Below, in pieces: positions 12,391 to 25,520 of a stretch of 64,000 nucleotides of DNA. The DNA comes from Anseranas semipalmata (Eukaryota; Chordata; Aves; Anseriformes; Anseranatidae): the NCBI GenBank assembly GCA_013399115.1, contig VXAA01001241.1:520768-584767 (forward strand), in the 5' to 3' direction. Below the pieces are notes generated by a model. It was not told where the DNA came from. It searched no databases and saw only the letters and a list, made by a program, of their open reading frames with translations. How positions within the stretch are numbered: the first letter of the stretch is position 1; the number at the start of each line of letters is the position of its first letter. Position numbers and translations under genes: made by a program.

Positions 12391-15300
12391 TTGTTTTGCT
12401 TTTTGTCACACACTGATCTAGATGAAAAACTCTCTGTTGCCTTGTATACTTCTCCACTATTGTTACTCTGTCTTTTTTTTACTGTACAGGGCTCTAATGT
12501 GAGCCAGAGAGGTTTGGTTCAATGTGCAGCTTGAACCACAGCATTTGTAGTCTAACATATCCATGTTTTATTAGAAGTTATGAGTGATTTTCATGATATT
12601 GATACTTTGCTTTTCCACAGTGACGTTCTTACTGGGAATGGTATAGAAACATGCTTTTGGTCCTTATGATAAATTATGTTACTTAGCAAAATGAGGGTTA
12701 TCCTGGTTGTACATAGATAAGTTGACTTATCATTAGACTTATCTGATATCTGAAATTCTTAGGGTGTATGAATGACTATGTATAAAGAAATAACTTTAAA
12801 AGCATTTTTATTCTTCATTTTAAAAAATCTAATTAACTGATATGTCACAGTTTCATGTTGAATTACGGTTTTTAAATCATACCCATTTGAAGCACTGATC
12901 TGACCATCTGTCTGGTGATGCACTTGCACTGTATCAGAACTAATATTAGTGCAGTCTAAATGGAGTCGTGGAACTGGAGACCAATTTGTATTTCATTCTT
13001 ATCACTCAAAACTCAATTTCTAAATGGGACATTTCCTAATTCTGTAGTCTCAATTATTAGAAAGTATTCCAGTAGTCTCATGCCAGTTTTTGATACTGAA
13101 TATAAAAGCATTTCTGATGGCTAAATGACTGAAAGACAGGCAACTATTTAGCATTTTTCACCTCTGCAAAACAGGGGAAAGTTTGCTTGTTCAGGCTCGA
13201 ATTTCTGAGAACTAATATTAGTTCTGAAAATTTAAGCCAATCCAACTGGAAAACTGAGGATTCAATCAAGACATTCTGCGAGCATATAGATTTCCTTGAA
13301 GTTATAATATAGGAAAGGAGTTAGTTTTATTTTATGCTTAAGAGTCACTGTTTTCAAATGGCAGATATTCTGCTCACATAAATTCAGTTGCAATTTGGGT
13401 TACTCAGGTCTTCTTTTGGAGAATTGCTTAAGTATTAGGCATTGAGATTTTTTGAGTGTTTTAGCATCTGTCTTCTGCAGATCTTGTAATATATAAATGT
13501 AATCACCAATCCTAAATTGCAAGGAGGTAAATCTGATCTGCAAGGTGCTTTTAAGGAATTGTATTTTGTTTTCTTGTGCCCTTTTTTTGCATTTTGTAGT
13601 TATGGGGTATGAACATAATATGATGCTACTTTATGGAAGGAAAACAAAAAAAAAAAAAAGCAAAGAGGAGTTGAAAGTTGACCTGAAGTTATTTTAAAAA
13701 TAAATTAAGAAATAACATTTAAAGGAACGAGAGTTCATGCAGACCGCTTTGTTCTTCATAATACTTTCATGAGACTGAGGAATGGTACTTGAAGCCAAAA
13801 TAAATAAAGAAGATATTTGGAAGAATACCCTATGCAAAAATTTGAGCAAGGAAATTTGTAAGTTGTGTATGTGTGTCAGATCTTTACTACAACTCTCTTT
13901 TCAGTCAGAATTCTGGAATTTTACAGTCTCATTACATTGTTGAAACTTTGTTTCTGCTGCTTGTTTTCTCAGTTGTTAGCTCCTAGTGTGCTTGCTCAGT
14001 GTGGTGGCTGTCGTTCTTGTAGCTTGCCCCTCAAGAAATGGGAATGGAACAGGGCATAGCTGAGTGATATAAGTTGAAGTCCTTCGGTGGTGGTGGCTGA
14101 AATAAAAAGCATCGATCTTGTTATCTCTAATAGTGTTTCAGAACTAATTGAAACAAGTTGAGTAAATTCATTCATGGATTCTTTTTTTTTTTTTTTTTGG
14201 TCTAATTGCATATGATTGAATAAATATTTGTTTTTTTTCTTCTTTATATTCTAGCTGCTTGTATAAGCACAAAGCTGTCGTGCAGAAAGTTGGCATTGTG
14301 GTTCATGGTGCAGTTTTTTCTGTATTGGAATCACTGTGAATACAAATAAAGGAGATATTCTTGATCCCTAATGCAGTACCTTCAGTTACAGTCCTTTGTG
14401 TCCCCTGTTATTTTGTGTTACTGGAAAGACAACTGGAGATGTCGAGAGTCCTTCAGTAATTCCTGCCTTAGATGAAATCTTTACATTAGTTCTGTAAGAG
14501 ATGTCACTTTTTAGTGGTTTCTGCTATGCCGTGTACAAAGTACTCAAACGTACACCTTCTAATCCTCCTCTCTTTTGAGTAGAAGGCGCTGTTTTTCGGG
14601 AGTATGAGGTCCAAGGTTTGTAAGCATCTGTTTAATTCTGGGGTACCTGGAGTTCTCTTGGCAGCACCCAAGGACCACCACCTAACCTAGCCACAGCCCA
14701 GGCTGAGCTCGCAAATCCACCATGGTTGGTAGTCACAGTCTCAACCACTGGTCGTGCAGGATTTGTTTTCAAAGAGTGACATACATATACCACTGGAGAA
14801 GGCATAAAGAAAGCTATTTCTTTTCTCTCCTTTGGTTTTGCTTTTTTTATTTTAATAATTCATAAAAGATTTCATGCAAGTTAGAAAATACTGAAGGGCT
14901 TTGGATGACTGAGGAAATTGGTAATGGTATATGGATCATTTCACCTGTAGGTCACTGTCTGGCTCAGTATTGACCTAAATTTACAATCTGATGGCTTTTA
15001 ATGTATATGAAAAGCCTTGTCAGATACCTTTCCAATTCTGTTTCCTAGTAAATTAGGTTAAAACTGTTGATAGTTTATTGATTTCAGTTCAGGATAATAA
15101 AGCGTTTATAGCATTTGTTTCCAGATTCCTTCCTGCGCTGAGAGGTACAGAGATAGGAGATTGTTTTTCTCCCTGCCTGTAAGCTAGAACAACTTACTGA
15201 AGCTAACAGAGGCTTTAAGTAGCAGGGCTGCTCTATGACTTCACTCTTCTCTTTGCCTCAGTAACCTTATGTGTTAATATATGGGATCGCAATGCCTTTC

Positions 15301-18300
15301 TTGGTGAAGAGGAGAAATGCTTTAAAACACGGAGCACTAGTTAATTAGTTTGTGAAGGACATAGTAGGATGATATGTACAGCAGTCTTTGTCCAGGGGAT
15401 TGAGGTTCATGTGTAGCTACCATGAAGCCAGTAGTTTGTATCTGGGTGATCATGTTTCATAAACATAGAAATATATAGCTTGAAATTCTGGACCCGTCAA
15501 CATAGATGACAGTTCATCTCAGACATAACTGCAAAAGAAGGTAAGTTACAAAGGAGATGGTTAATTAGGATACTTTATTGACTCTGCACATCTGAAGAAC
15601 TACAATGCTAGTTCATGTGATGCATCTAATTATTCCTTCTTTCATGATTTCTGCTAGCAGAAACCGTCCCTAATCCTTCACAGATGGTCTGCAGCTCTTT
15701 AAAGAACTTGTAGCAGAGTGAAGATGCTGGGGAAAAGGTTGAGTATTTTGTTTGTTTGCTTTTTTACACTAAAGCAATCACAACTCTACAGTGCAGTTAC
15801 CACAGATGATGTTACCACAGGTGATGCTCTCTCCAGAGGTCAGTCCCAATTCTGTTGGCTTTCCTCAAGAATAAGACTGTGTGGTGTGTCAAAACCTGGA
15901 AAACAAAACAAGAAATTTGAATTGGGTTTGTGATCTGCTCAGAGGAAAGCTGTTCTTCCTCCAACAACAGCTGAAAACTATCTTCTGGTAGCAGTGGAAC
16001 TCGTTCCTAATTCACTGGGACACCTGAGTGGTCCTGGGGACCAAACCTTTCCTGTACTCATCCCAAGAGTGCAGCTAAGTGACAGTTTCTTCTGCATACC
16101 CAGGCCTAGCGGCTTGTGTTTCTCCAGGCAGATAAGGACCCCTGCTTTACATTAAATACAGCAGAGAGGAATTGTTAGCCCCTTGCCCTACTATATTGGC
16201 TTAAATTCGCAAGCCATTTGCAGTTTGGCAGAAGGGATTATAGACAACGAGAAAGCAGGGATTCACCATTGACTTCTGTGGGATCCTGAGTTCATACCTA
16301 GTACCTGCGCTGAATGCTGCAGTGGAAATAGAAATGGGAGGATTTGGTAGGTAAACCACTATAACGACTTAAGCTTTCGATATTTTTTTTTCTCTTTTAC
16401 CACAGAGTAACGTACCATATATGTGAGTATCAGGCACACACAACTAAAGTTGGTTATTGGCCACGTGTATATGGGAGGCACACAGATGAATGCTGTGCTT
16501 GCTGGGCTACCGAATAAAACACACAATTCTCAGTGGAAAAAGAAGAACTTCTCTGGTTTGGTTTACATGACATGGGGATCTGGCTATGACTGGTAGGGAG
16601 GTAGACTCTTGGATGTTAGAGGTTACAGTTTCTTTTCAGGCGTTGTTTTCTTTAGATTTATTGTGGGGTCATTATAACATACCGGGGAGTTGTTTTCTTT
16701 CGGTTTTATTTTCATATTTTTTAAGGAACCATTTCAAAGTCAGCAGTGTCAAATGACACTTGGAAACTTAAGAGCTTTGCAGTAGTGTCTCGGGACTTGT
16801 GGTGGATCTTGTGATTGTTACTTTTGTTAACCTGTGCCTTCAGTCCCTGTAGATTTTCTTTAGTCTAGAACTGTGTTTCAGGGCTTTTCTGTTCCCTCAA
16901 TGGTCTGTGCTATGAAATGGAATAAGCAACAAGGCCCCTTCTGCTTTCTGTGGCATACCATTTTTGTGTGACTGAGTATAAATGTTCTCTCGTCAACACA
17001 AACGTATGGTATGAACCCCCCTGCGGTGATGTTTGCTGGTCTTCTGCACTCCGCACCCCTGTGCAGACACTCATGTAATCTCTGCCTTAATTTGCACTGA
17101 AGTTTTAAACTCAGCTTTAAGCCTGCAAGTGGAGATGAATTTTCTGCTTTTGAAACACTGACTTTAAGTCTGTTTGTTTTTAACTGATTGCTTTCTTGAG
17201 ACTATTCTTGCTTTCTCAAACTCAACCACATGCGATCAATTGGAGATGGTTGTTCTCTCCAAGTCTTACCTTGCAATTTTGGGTGGAACAGCTTTCAGAC
17301 CTCAATTCTGGCCCTGCCAGCCACTTGCTGTGTAGACACTGGAAATTCACTTCAGAGTTTTTGAGTTACACTTGGTCGTTTTGTGTAATAGTTGTATTCA
17401 TTTTATTTGAGGCTGTGACGGTTAATCAATTTTTACAAAGCAATTCACTTTCCTTTATTAAAAGATGGAACAACTTGAGGTATAGTTGGCATCTGAGAAA
17501 CATCTTGTCTTCTTCTGATTTCACTATGCAGAGTTTCATTGCTGTCTGAGGTGATCAAGAATTTAAAATATTTCTGAAAATGCTTTTATGGAAGCTGTTG
17601 AGATATAATGTCATCTGTTTCATGTGCATTAAAATGGTTTTCCATTGTCTTCCATTCATTTTTCTTTTTTCCCTTTAACTTTTTCTTACCTTACCTTGAA
17701 CCTTTAAAACAAAGGATCCCTGTAGGAAGTTAGGATATTTCAGATAAAAATGTATCTTTAAAGAGGCAGAGAACTCCCATAGTTTGCACACACAAAAGGA
17801 CTATTTTTTCTTTTCCTGATTGCTATGAGGCATTTAAAAAAAATGTGGCATTTTATTGTCATGATAAGTTTACACAGCCTTAAAAGTGTTCTCTAATAAA
17901 ACCTTCTTTAAACATGATTTTTCTAGGTTGACACTGCTAGCGGGGAGAAAAGATGTTAACGCATCTTGTTAATAAGCATGTAAAAATTATTAGTATCAGA
18001 TTAATGTAGGAGGGGCTCAATGGAGGCTTTAGAGAAAGAAGGGGTGTGTTTCTTGGTCAGAATAAGGAAGAATAATGTAAATTTAGAGTCAACAGCAGGT
18101 GTTATTCTCAACTGAAATGATAGGTAAAGTACCTAAAATCGTAGCTTTTTGCATGATTACTACATTTGATGAGTTCTGAGAATAGTCTTGTAGAGGTCTG
18201 AAAATTGCTGAGAAATCTCTTCAGCAACACAATCCTATAGTAGCATCCTCTGATGAGATGTGCACTGGAGCTCTGCGTGATCTCAGGTTCTGGAAGAGTT

Positions 18301-19487
18301 CCCCCTTAATAGCATAGTCATCTATTAAGAATAAACAAGAACTGAAAGGTGCATGCCTAATAGTTTTCTTTTGGCACATCTTTTACCCAGTGGTACAACT
18401 TCTGCTCTGCCAGCAGGAACAGAATTATAGAATATTTGAACATAAGTGGAGAAGAGTTGGGAGGGAACTGTCTTAAAATTCTTGGCACTGGACTTGCTTG
18501 AATGCAAGAAAAGTACAAGTCCTCTGTTGTCAGTTACATTTCTCCAGCATTATAGCTCATTGATATGTTTAAAATCAAAACCCTTGAGTCTAGTATGGAA
18601 GCACAGTGCCCAGAGGTTCTGACACAGCTGGTGGATTGGCCTGGATGTGAAGGAGAACACTTGTGGAAATGAACAGTGTTCAAATCCATAACTGAAACTT
18701 CAGGGATAAATAAGGTGTATGAGAAAATGGAAAGAAAGAGGAGGCTAAAAAGAGGACAGAACATAGGAAAAAGTTGGTAGAAAATTAAATGAATAAGTGA
18801 GTAAGTGTTGGTGAAAGCAAAAGAGAGGGAAAATGGTTGGAGGAGCACAACTTGCGTAAACCAGCTTGACGTCTTAGCTCCCTTGCTAGTAGGGTTAATA
18901 CTCCCATTAACTTAATTGAAGACAACATTCCACCCTCGGATTAGAAGGAAAAAAGACCGCCAATGGACAATTAAATAAAGCAGGTTGTCATTCATTGCAT
19001 GGACATTTATATTTATCTCACTTCTGTAAATGTTGATCAGTTTGATCAGAGACTTAATCAAAAATTATTTAGACAATTATTTCCTGACTCAAAAGTATTC
19101 TCTAGTGATAGGAAACTGTTATACAGAATCGTTAAAGCATACTTAACTGCATTGTGTTAATTATGCAATGATAAATTATTCTACCTTTCTTCATTAGCAG
19201 CGTTTTATCAGGAGATAATGGTATTGTTTGCTCTTTCTAGGCAGTAGAAGAGTAATAATGTTGTTTAGGCAGTTACTTTTAGCAAACTTGGTCTTTTGAA
19301 GTGGCTAGTTCATATTAGATCTTTAAATCTATTTTGTGAACTTGTTCAGCTATAGCAATTTTAATTATATTAACTGAGAACTTGGCTTGTTGTATTGGGC
19401 TGCAGGGGCTTGATTCTTTTTTTGCTTTATCTGACGGCATACAGCCCTGACGGCGTGTAGCTAACAACTGTCCTACAAGCAGGAAAC
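12391..19487. other. AT-rich non-coding stretch
   Basis: No gene, RNA gene or named repeat is recognised. Homopolymers occur at 13644-13659 (A-rich) and 14182-14198 (T17). A donor-like AAG/GTAAGT at 15538-15546 lacks a convincing partner acceptor close upstream. Confidence 0.65.
14182..14198. repeat. T17 homopolymer
   Basis: An uninterrupted run of 17 T. Confidence 0.9.
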
Positions 19488-19665
19488 AAAGGACTGGAGC
19501 TCGGGTTCCCAGGGTGCAGCACTCTCATTGCATGACCTCAGGTGGGACACTTACCCTCTCGATGCTTAACTCGATTTTCCTGTAGAATAAGGGTCATGCG
19601 TGAGATTTAGCTTTCAGGGCTGTCCTAAAGGCTAATAAGAATTTGTAAATAGTTTTTAGTTAGGT
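19488..19665 (+). mobile_element. MIR-type SINE (ancient, plus strand)
   Basis: The order of diagnostic blocks follows the MIR consensus as I know it. A tRNA-derived head near 19491-19510 (ctggagctcgggttcccagg) comes first. The core follows (catgacctcaggtgggacac, ttaccctctcgatgcttaac, then cgattttcctgtagaataag), corresponding to the 'tgaccttgggcaagt..acttaacctct..cctcatctgtaaaatgg' part. A tail near 19621-19660 resembles 'gttgtgaggattaaatgag'. It is diverged, as expected for an element inserted before the bird-mammal split or early in amniotes. Confidence 0.7.
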
Positions 19666-21755
19666 CTGGAAATATGTTACCCTTGGGGGAAATCCCTGTT
19701 TTTTTATTTGGACAGTGTTTGCGATGGGGAGATGGTTGCTGCTATTTTGAGAAAAGAAGGAAAAACACTCTCAAAGAGGAGAAAAATGAGAACACTTCAC
19801 ACATCTAAGAAACTCCAGGACACCCACAGAATTTTATTCTGTCACTTCCTTTTCTTTACGTCTGCTTCAGATTCTTTTTACTGCTTTATATCTGTGTATT
19901 GAGGAAGAAAAGCAGATGTCATTTCAGTCTCACTTATGTAACGAGTGATGTTCTGCTTAGTAAGAATTTGGATGGGTTTATACGCCTTTATTTGAAAACC
20001 TGTGTTGAACTTTTTGCTCTTTGTGAATATCTGTACTGTTTTCATGGCTTGCATTGCCTGTGTTTACAAAACTTTGCCATCTTTCTGAGTTGGTGCAAGA
20101 CAATCTACTTCTAATGGCTGGTGTTTGCCCGAGGATGGGAATCAATGTGATAGTTGGCCATACTGTGCTTTTGACGACCAGCTACTGAAGTACGTAGGAT
20201 ACAAGTAATATTTCAGTGAATCTAAAAATTGTTTTCAAGGTTGAAAATTCTGTAAATATCCTGTGTGATTCAGTGGAGGCACTAAATTAGTTTTGTATGA
20301 TGGAGGATATAAGGCCAATATTTTACTTCCTGCTCTGGAACCTATCAACCGTGTTCATGAACCTTGCCATTTCTTATGTTGTTTTCAGACGCGGGTGAAA
20401 TAGTCCAAAACCACGCAGTTCCTAGCAGATGAAATGAAAACGAAGAACTGGTTGGTTCCTGTGTGCTGTGCTTTGCTTCAGACCTTGAGCACTGGCAGAA
20501 GGTTGTGAAGAGTGAAATTTTAGTGGTACAGTTTCAGAGTCTATAGGGATCTTCAGGTGATGAGGTTTGTCAGCCAGAAGCCACATCTTTAATAACACTC
20601 AGGAATTTGTTTGAGTTTGTCTAATTGCTTTTTTAACTGACGTTAAGTCCCCTTAAGGAAGAAACTCCCCATTTTTCCTCAGTGTCAACTGGTTGGCTGC
20701 GATTCTGAAGCTTCTCAGTGCAGAGGAGAGGATATGCTCACTGTCCACCCTCACTGCCCAAAAATCAGCAGCAAGTGAAGGCTTAGTCTGTAGCAGCTGG
20801 TGAATGGTGTGAGGCTAAGGCTGGTAGAATGCTCGGTCTCATTGCTTCTGGGCCTTTCATCAGTTCTTGATGGCATGCTATTTTCTTAATGGGATGTTAC
20901 TTTCATAATAGATTTAAACAGTTCTGGGATTTTTACGAAGCTCCTGCGGTACAGAACTCTCAGATGATGATCTGGAGATAAAAATATGTATGCCTAAGTA
21001 GGCAGGAAAAACACGCGTACGTATTTGTCGCAGTGTTTGATTTTGTTGTATTTACAATTTTGACTGCCCTTAATCTAAAAATACTTCATATAGCTTTTAT
21101 GTACTTTAAATAAATAAGCTGGTTTTTTTTTTTTTCCTGCGGTAAAGAACAACACAGAATGCCTGTAAGCACTGTTTATCTTTTATTACTTAACTAAAAT
21201 CATTCATCAAAACAGTTCTAAAATAGCTGTTTCAAATGTTGCGCTAAATACATCTTATTTTCAACATGATATTTAGAAAGATTAGCTACATTAAAAGGAA
21301 AATTCAGTATCTGGATTAAAAAAAAAAGAAAATGTGAGAAACAAGAAGGGAAGACATCAATAGAAAATGAGTTTACATTATTGCACCAAACAGACTGTCC
21401 AAATATACTTTGATTGTTTGGACCAAAATCAAAAACAGCACAATCATCATCAATGTTATTTCATGCAACAAAGTGTTCTTACTATAGTGGTATTTAATTT
21501 AAAATTCCATGTTATTTATTTCCTTTTTTTTAAAAAAAGCAGAGGTGATCCAGAAGTAAAAGATGTACTTTTTCAATAATATTGAAAGAAGTGAAAAATA
21601 CAGCAGTTAAATAACCCTTTTATTTATTCACTGAAAACTTGTACTATGTCAAAGCTGAATTATCAAATTTTCTCATAGTGAACAGCATTTGAATCTCAAA
21701 ATCACAAGCTTATTTCCAGTTGTTGATGATGAAAAGAAGTACAGGCTTTTAAGAC

Positions 21756-21828
21756 TTTTTTTTTTTTTTAATGAAGGTTGGTACATGGTGTACTGTGTTT
21801 TTTTTTTTCTTAAAAAAAAAAAAAAAAA
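21756..21828. repeat. Clustered T and A homopolymers
   Basis: T14 (21756-21769), T11 (21798-21808) and A17 (21812-21828) occur within 73 bp. The last two could pair as a hairpin. The A run may be the tail of an unrecognised old retroposed sequence, but no body is identifiable. Confidence 0.8.
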
Positions 21829-22203
21829 GACTTTCTAATATTGTATGCACTATTGTAATGTTTTGATCTAGTTGTGGTGGGTTACTTAGGGGCACAAAGT
21901 AAATGTGAAGTGCTTTGTTTTCTCTTGAACTTCCAAACGATTATTGCATTCTGTCTATTGTGACAGTTCTAATGGCCGTGTACACTGTAATAGTATAAGG
22001 CATCATTGCAGAATTCAAGAAACAAGCACAGAAATAACATCAGTGTAAGAATCAACTTCAAATTTAAAGAGTTTTAGTGTAGGCTTCACTGAGCCATTAA
22101 AATTCATTTTGAGTCCTCCCTCCATGCCTCCTATCGATTTGACTTTGCTAACATAAAAAGACATGGTCATGTTTTTAAACAATGTTTTTAAAGAAAAAAA
22201 GCC

Positions 22204-22265
22204 TTTTTTTTTTTTTTTTTCAATTTCCAGCTTCTTTTTTATTATTATTTTTATTTATTTATTTT
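22204..22265. repeat. T-rich low-complexity tract
   Basis: T17 at 22204-22220, a short interruption, then (ATT)/(TTTA) units to 22265. Confidence 0.85.
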
Positions 22266-22860
22266 GCTTTGCCTGCAGGACATACAGTGTTTTAATGCCC
22301 TTGGGTTTGGGCTACCTCATAGTCACACTCTTGCTACCACTGCTGTTATCATGCCCAGGTAAATAGCTACTGCACGTGAACCCAGGAAATCTTTACATTG
22401 GGTGAATAGTGAGTTCAAAGTTTATTAGACATGTGGAACTTGCTGCTTGTCCAATATACATCTGTGCATCAGCAGCAAATACACCATGTCCCATTTATTG
22501 CTTTAGATTTACTGTCCATCAAAGGTCTGGATCAACTGAGACAGTACACTCTTGAAACTTGAACAACCCTTTTACTATCCATACATTGTATTTGGAAAGT
22601 TATACAGAGGGTCCTATTACAGTGTTTTGTAGATGATTAAGCCAAATATAGATGAGAAAAACAGCTGAAGTTAGTTGTTAGTGGTCGTACGACTACGTTG
22701 TTATATAAGTGGATAAAAAATAAAAATAAATCACTTAACTATTTAGGTCAATAACTCAAAATAAAGCATTCACAGAGTGCCTTTGGGAGAGGCAAATCAA
22801 AGACTATCAGTCATTTTAAACTCAAATTGAATTCACCATTTTTCTTGTTTAACCAAAGCA

Positions 22861-22981
22861 AAAATGGCATAGTATGCCATTTTACCTTTCCAGGAATACA
22901 TTACGTAAAGATTTTACTATCTAACAGGGAAAAGTGTTTAGCATTGAAATGAAACAGGATTTCACCTATTTAAAATAGGTG
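22861..22981. repeat. Pair of short perfect inverted repeats
   Basis: At 22861-22883, arms of 11 bp (AAAATGGCATA and its complement) flank a single central G. At 22963-22981, arms of 9 bp (CACCTATTT and its complement) flank a single A. The two lie 79 bp apart in otherwise featureless sequence. Confidence 0.85.
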
Positions 22982-23619
22982 TGAGAAAAATGTGAAACAG
23001 GTTCTCTAGGAGTGTGTTACAACTTCATTTCATCATGTTTTGAGCTGTATGTGGTGACGCTGTTGTCTGAACTTTAAGAGCAATTTGATGATGATGCAAT
23101 GGAACTACATTTTTTCCTGGCTGTTGTTCAGAGAAATCCCCAAAGCAGAGATGAGGATGAGAAGAATCCATGAAAATATTCTGTTTCATTTAGGTAGATG
23201 TATTTAGTTTCAGATGGTTGGGGTTTGTCCTCAAGCAATAGAAAAAATGAGAAAAAAAAATCAGAAGTAGTGTAATAAATATGAACATGTTATTGAATAA
23301 TAAAAATATATGTTTTTTCAAATTACCTATAATATTTAAGTATCTCTTAAAAAAAAGTCAAGAAATTTTTAACAGTGTAATATTATTAAGATGAAGTTAT
23401 TCGAGTTCTTATGATGTCTGTTTCTTGTAACAAGATTTTTCCTTAAGAAAGGTCAAAGGAAGGCTGTCAAGATATGTTTATCATATTTCTACATTTATTT
23501 TCTTGTGTTAACCTGTTGGTCTTGCGATGCCAACCACAATGCAGAAGTTGCACGTTGTATCCTGCACATGAAGGGTGGTTGAAGAGTATGTCGTGGCATT
23601 ATCAACAGTAGAATATTAC

Positions 23620-24145
23620 CATAGAATCACAGAACGGCTTGGGTTGGAAGGGAGCCTTAAGGATCATTAAGGATCATCTGGTCCCAACCCCCTGCCATGG
23701 CAGGGACACCTCCGCTAGGTCAGGTTGCCCAGGGCACCATCCATCGCAGGCTTGAACACCTCCAGGGATGGGGCATCCACAGCTCCTCTGGGCAGCCTGT
23801 GCCAGGGCCTCACTATGCTCTGAGTGAAGACTCTCCCCTCTTTTAGTTTAAAACCATTGCCCCTTGTCCTCTCATTATCTGCCTGAGTAAAAAGTAACTC
23901 TTCATCTTCTTTATAAGCCCTCTTTAGGTACTGGAAGGCCGCAATGAGGTCTCCCTGGAGCCTCCTCTTCCTCAGGCTGAACAACCCCAGCTCCCTCAGC
24001 CTGGCTTCACAGGAGAGGTGCTCCAGCCCTCTGAGCATCCTCGTGGCCTCCGCTGGACCAGCTCTAACAGGGCCACATCCTTCTCGTGCTGGGGCCCCTG
24101 GCCTGGGTGCAGCACTGCCAGCGGGGCCTCACGAGGGCAGAGTAT
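23620..24145 (-). mobile_element. CR1 LINE, 5'-truncated, with remnant RT-ORF tail
   Basis: The left end (catagaatcacagaac, then ggcttgggttggaaggga) is the reverse complement of the CR1 3' terminus, so the element is on the minus strand. About 525 bp remain, truncated at the right near a block matching 'ctctcgtgaggccccgct..' in sense. The region just inside the 3'UTR still reads as the C-terminal tail of the CR1 pol ORF (see 23715-24038). A 10-bp unit (ttaaggatca) is duplicated in tandem at 23657-23676 within the 3'UTR. Confidence 0.95.
23715..24038 (-). pseudogene. Degraded C-terminus of CR1 ORF2 (reverse transcriptase tail)
   Basis: The minus strand keeps an open frame of 107 codons with the characteristic CR1 tail blocks: LEHLSCEARLRELGLFSLRK, RRLQGDLIAAFQYLKRAYK, NERTRGNGFKLKEGR and VDAPSLEVFKPAMDGALGNL. 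The reverse-transcriptase and endonuclease domains are absent because the element is 5' truncated. Compared with the usual CR1 tail, the segment between KEGR and the RHWNRLP-like block (here RPWHRLP) is shorter by roughly eight residues, an apparently in-frame deletion. It is a transposon fossil and not a host gene. Confidence 0.9.
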
Positions 24146-25369
24146 GGTATTATCTTACCATTTCCTCATATTTTTGTATTTGTAGTGTAATTGCTTTAAA
24201 CTCTACGAAGAAAATTTATTGAGGGAACAATTTCAATTAATTCTGTCTGCCTGAGAAGATGTTTTAATAAGCTAATATCATGGAAATACTCAGAAGCACT
24301 ATCTCAGTCACAGTAAATCCTTCTTTTTAATATAGTAACAAGGAAATAAATGTTCTTTCATAAACAATAGAAATCAGGCCAGACAGCTTAAAGTATAGCA
24401 ATCATGAAAAAGAAAAGATGTTTTTTTCTCTGAACTGATAAATAGACAATACCTTCATATAGAATCGGCTTTGTAAATTACAAAACAGTAACGTGAAGAC
24501 AGCCAGAGAGTAATTGCCAGTTTTTGCTCAATTCTGTACTGTGTTCATCTGTTTCTGTGTTTTATAACTGTGATATATCGATATCTGAGTTTGATGAGAT
24601 AGTATCGAACTGGGATCAAAGATCCAGGCATTATTAATCTTCTGACCGATCATGTATCTCCTCAAACTTCAAGCAAGAGTTTGTGCCACCAGTGTTAGCA
24701 ATGGTATTTATATGCTTTACAGTGTAATAAATATTGCAGGACCAAAGAATTCAACTGAAGACTACAGGTATATAGAAGTCAGCCACTAGATGTTCAGAGA
24801 GGTGAGAAATGGGAAGAGTACTTGGAGTCTTTCATTTTCTTCTAAGTTTTAACCTTAATGTAATATACCCAAACTAGCCCTACCTGTTTTAAGGGCTGAA
24901 TGTTTTCTAATTTTGTTTTGGCTTTTCTGGATGGGGTTTTCCCCTCTGAAATGAACCATGATAGTTAAAAATAAGAAAAAAAAAAAAAAAAAAGAGAAAA
25001 AGTAGACATGTTTACATTTTTTATCCCTCACAGACTGCAAAGTACTTGTGGGTGGCTTAAAGCAGCCGTTTCTCTTGGTTACCTGACTTCCTTCTTTAAA
25101 ATATAGGTGTTAAAAACCAGAAGTCTAAATGTCAGAGTCTAAACAAAGCCAAGAAGCCTTTTCTCAAGTTCACTAGGAAATCTGGCCAAATACATTTATC
25201 CTCTCATAGGGACATAATCTTTTCCAGCCAGAAAGCAAAATACTAGAAGTATTTTAGCCAATGCTTATGTCAATGTGTGACCTCCTTAAATACGCTGTGT
25301 GAGCAACTGCAACGATGAAAGACATGCCCGCCTTACGTTTTTTTTATTATCTTTCTGCTGGAGTTTGTG
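24146..25369. other. AT-rich non-coding stretch
   Basis: No gene, RNA or named repeat is recognised apart from A18 at 24976-24993. Confidence 0.65.
24976..24993. repeat. A18 homopolymer
   Basis: An uninterrupted A run followed by a purine-rich GAGAAAAAG segment. Confidence 0.85.
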
Positions 25370-25520
25370 GCTGTCATGGCAGGGGGAACCACGCTCCTGA
25401 AGCGCCTTGGCAGTCGGAGCAAAGGCTCCGGCTGGGGCCGGCAGCGGCTGGCAGGCGGGACCTGCTCTGCGCTGCTGTGTGGGCATGGAGCCGGCACCCG
25501 ATCCGAGGGGGAGCAATGGG
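25370..25520 (+). promoter_or_regulatory. Small CpG-rich patch upstream of TENM2 coding exon (candidate promoter or 5' exon)
   Basis: About 150 bp of sharply higher G+C contains a dozen or so CpGs (for example GCTCCGGCTGGGGCCGGCAG and CACCCGATCCGAGGGGGAG) in an AT-rich setting, 1.2-1.4 kb 5' of the first coding exon. A donor-like CCCG/GTAAGG lies downstream with GT at 25871-25872, so a non-coding exon running from the patch to 25870 and splicing to 26710 is conceivable. No TATA box or initiator is evident. The promoter role is inference only. Confidence 0.35.

Larger units (their letters stand above)
19666..23619. other. AT-rich non-coding stretch with homopolymer clusters
   Basis: No gene is recognised. 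The region holds T13 at 21123-21135, T14 at 21756-21769, a T11-CTT-A17 arrangement at 21798-21828, a T-rich tract at 22204-22265 and two short inverted repeats (22861-22883, 22963-22981), listed separately. Confidence 0.65.

Noticed and set aside
15538..15546. Consensus donor AAG/GTAAGT
   Set aside because: The nearest upstream AG has a poor pyrimidine tract, and no exon can be defined.
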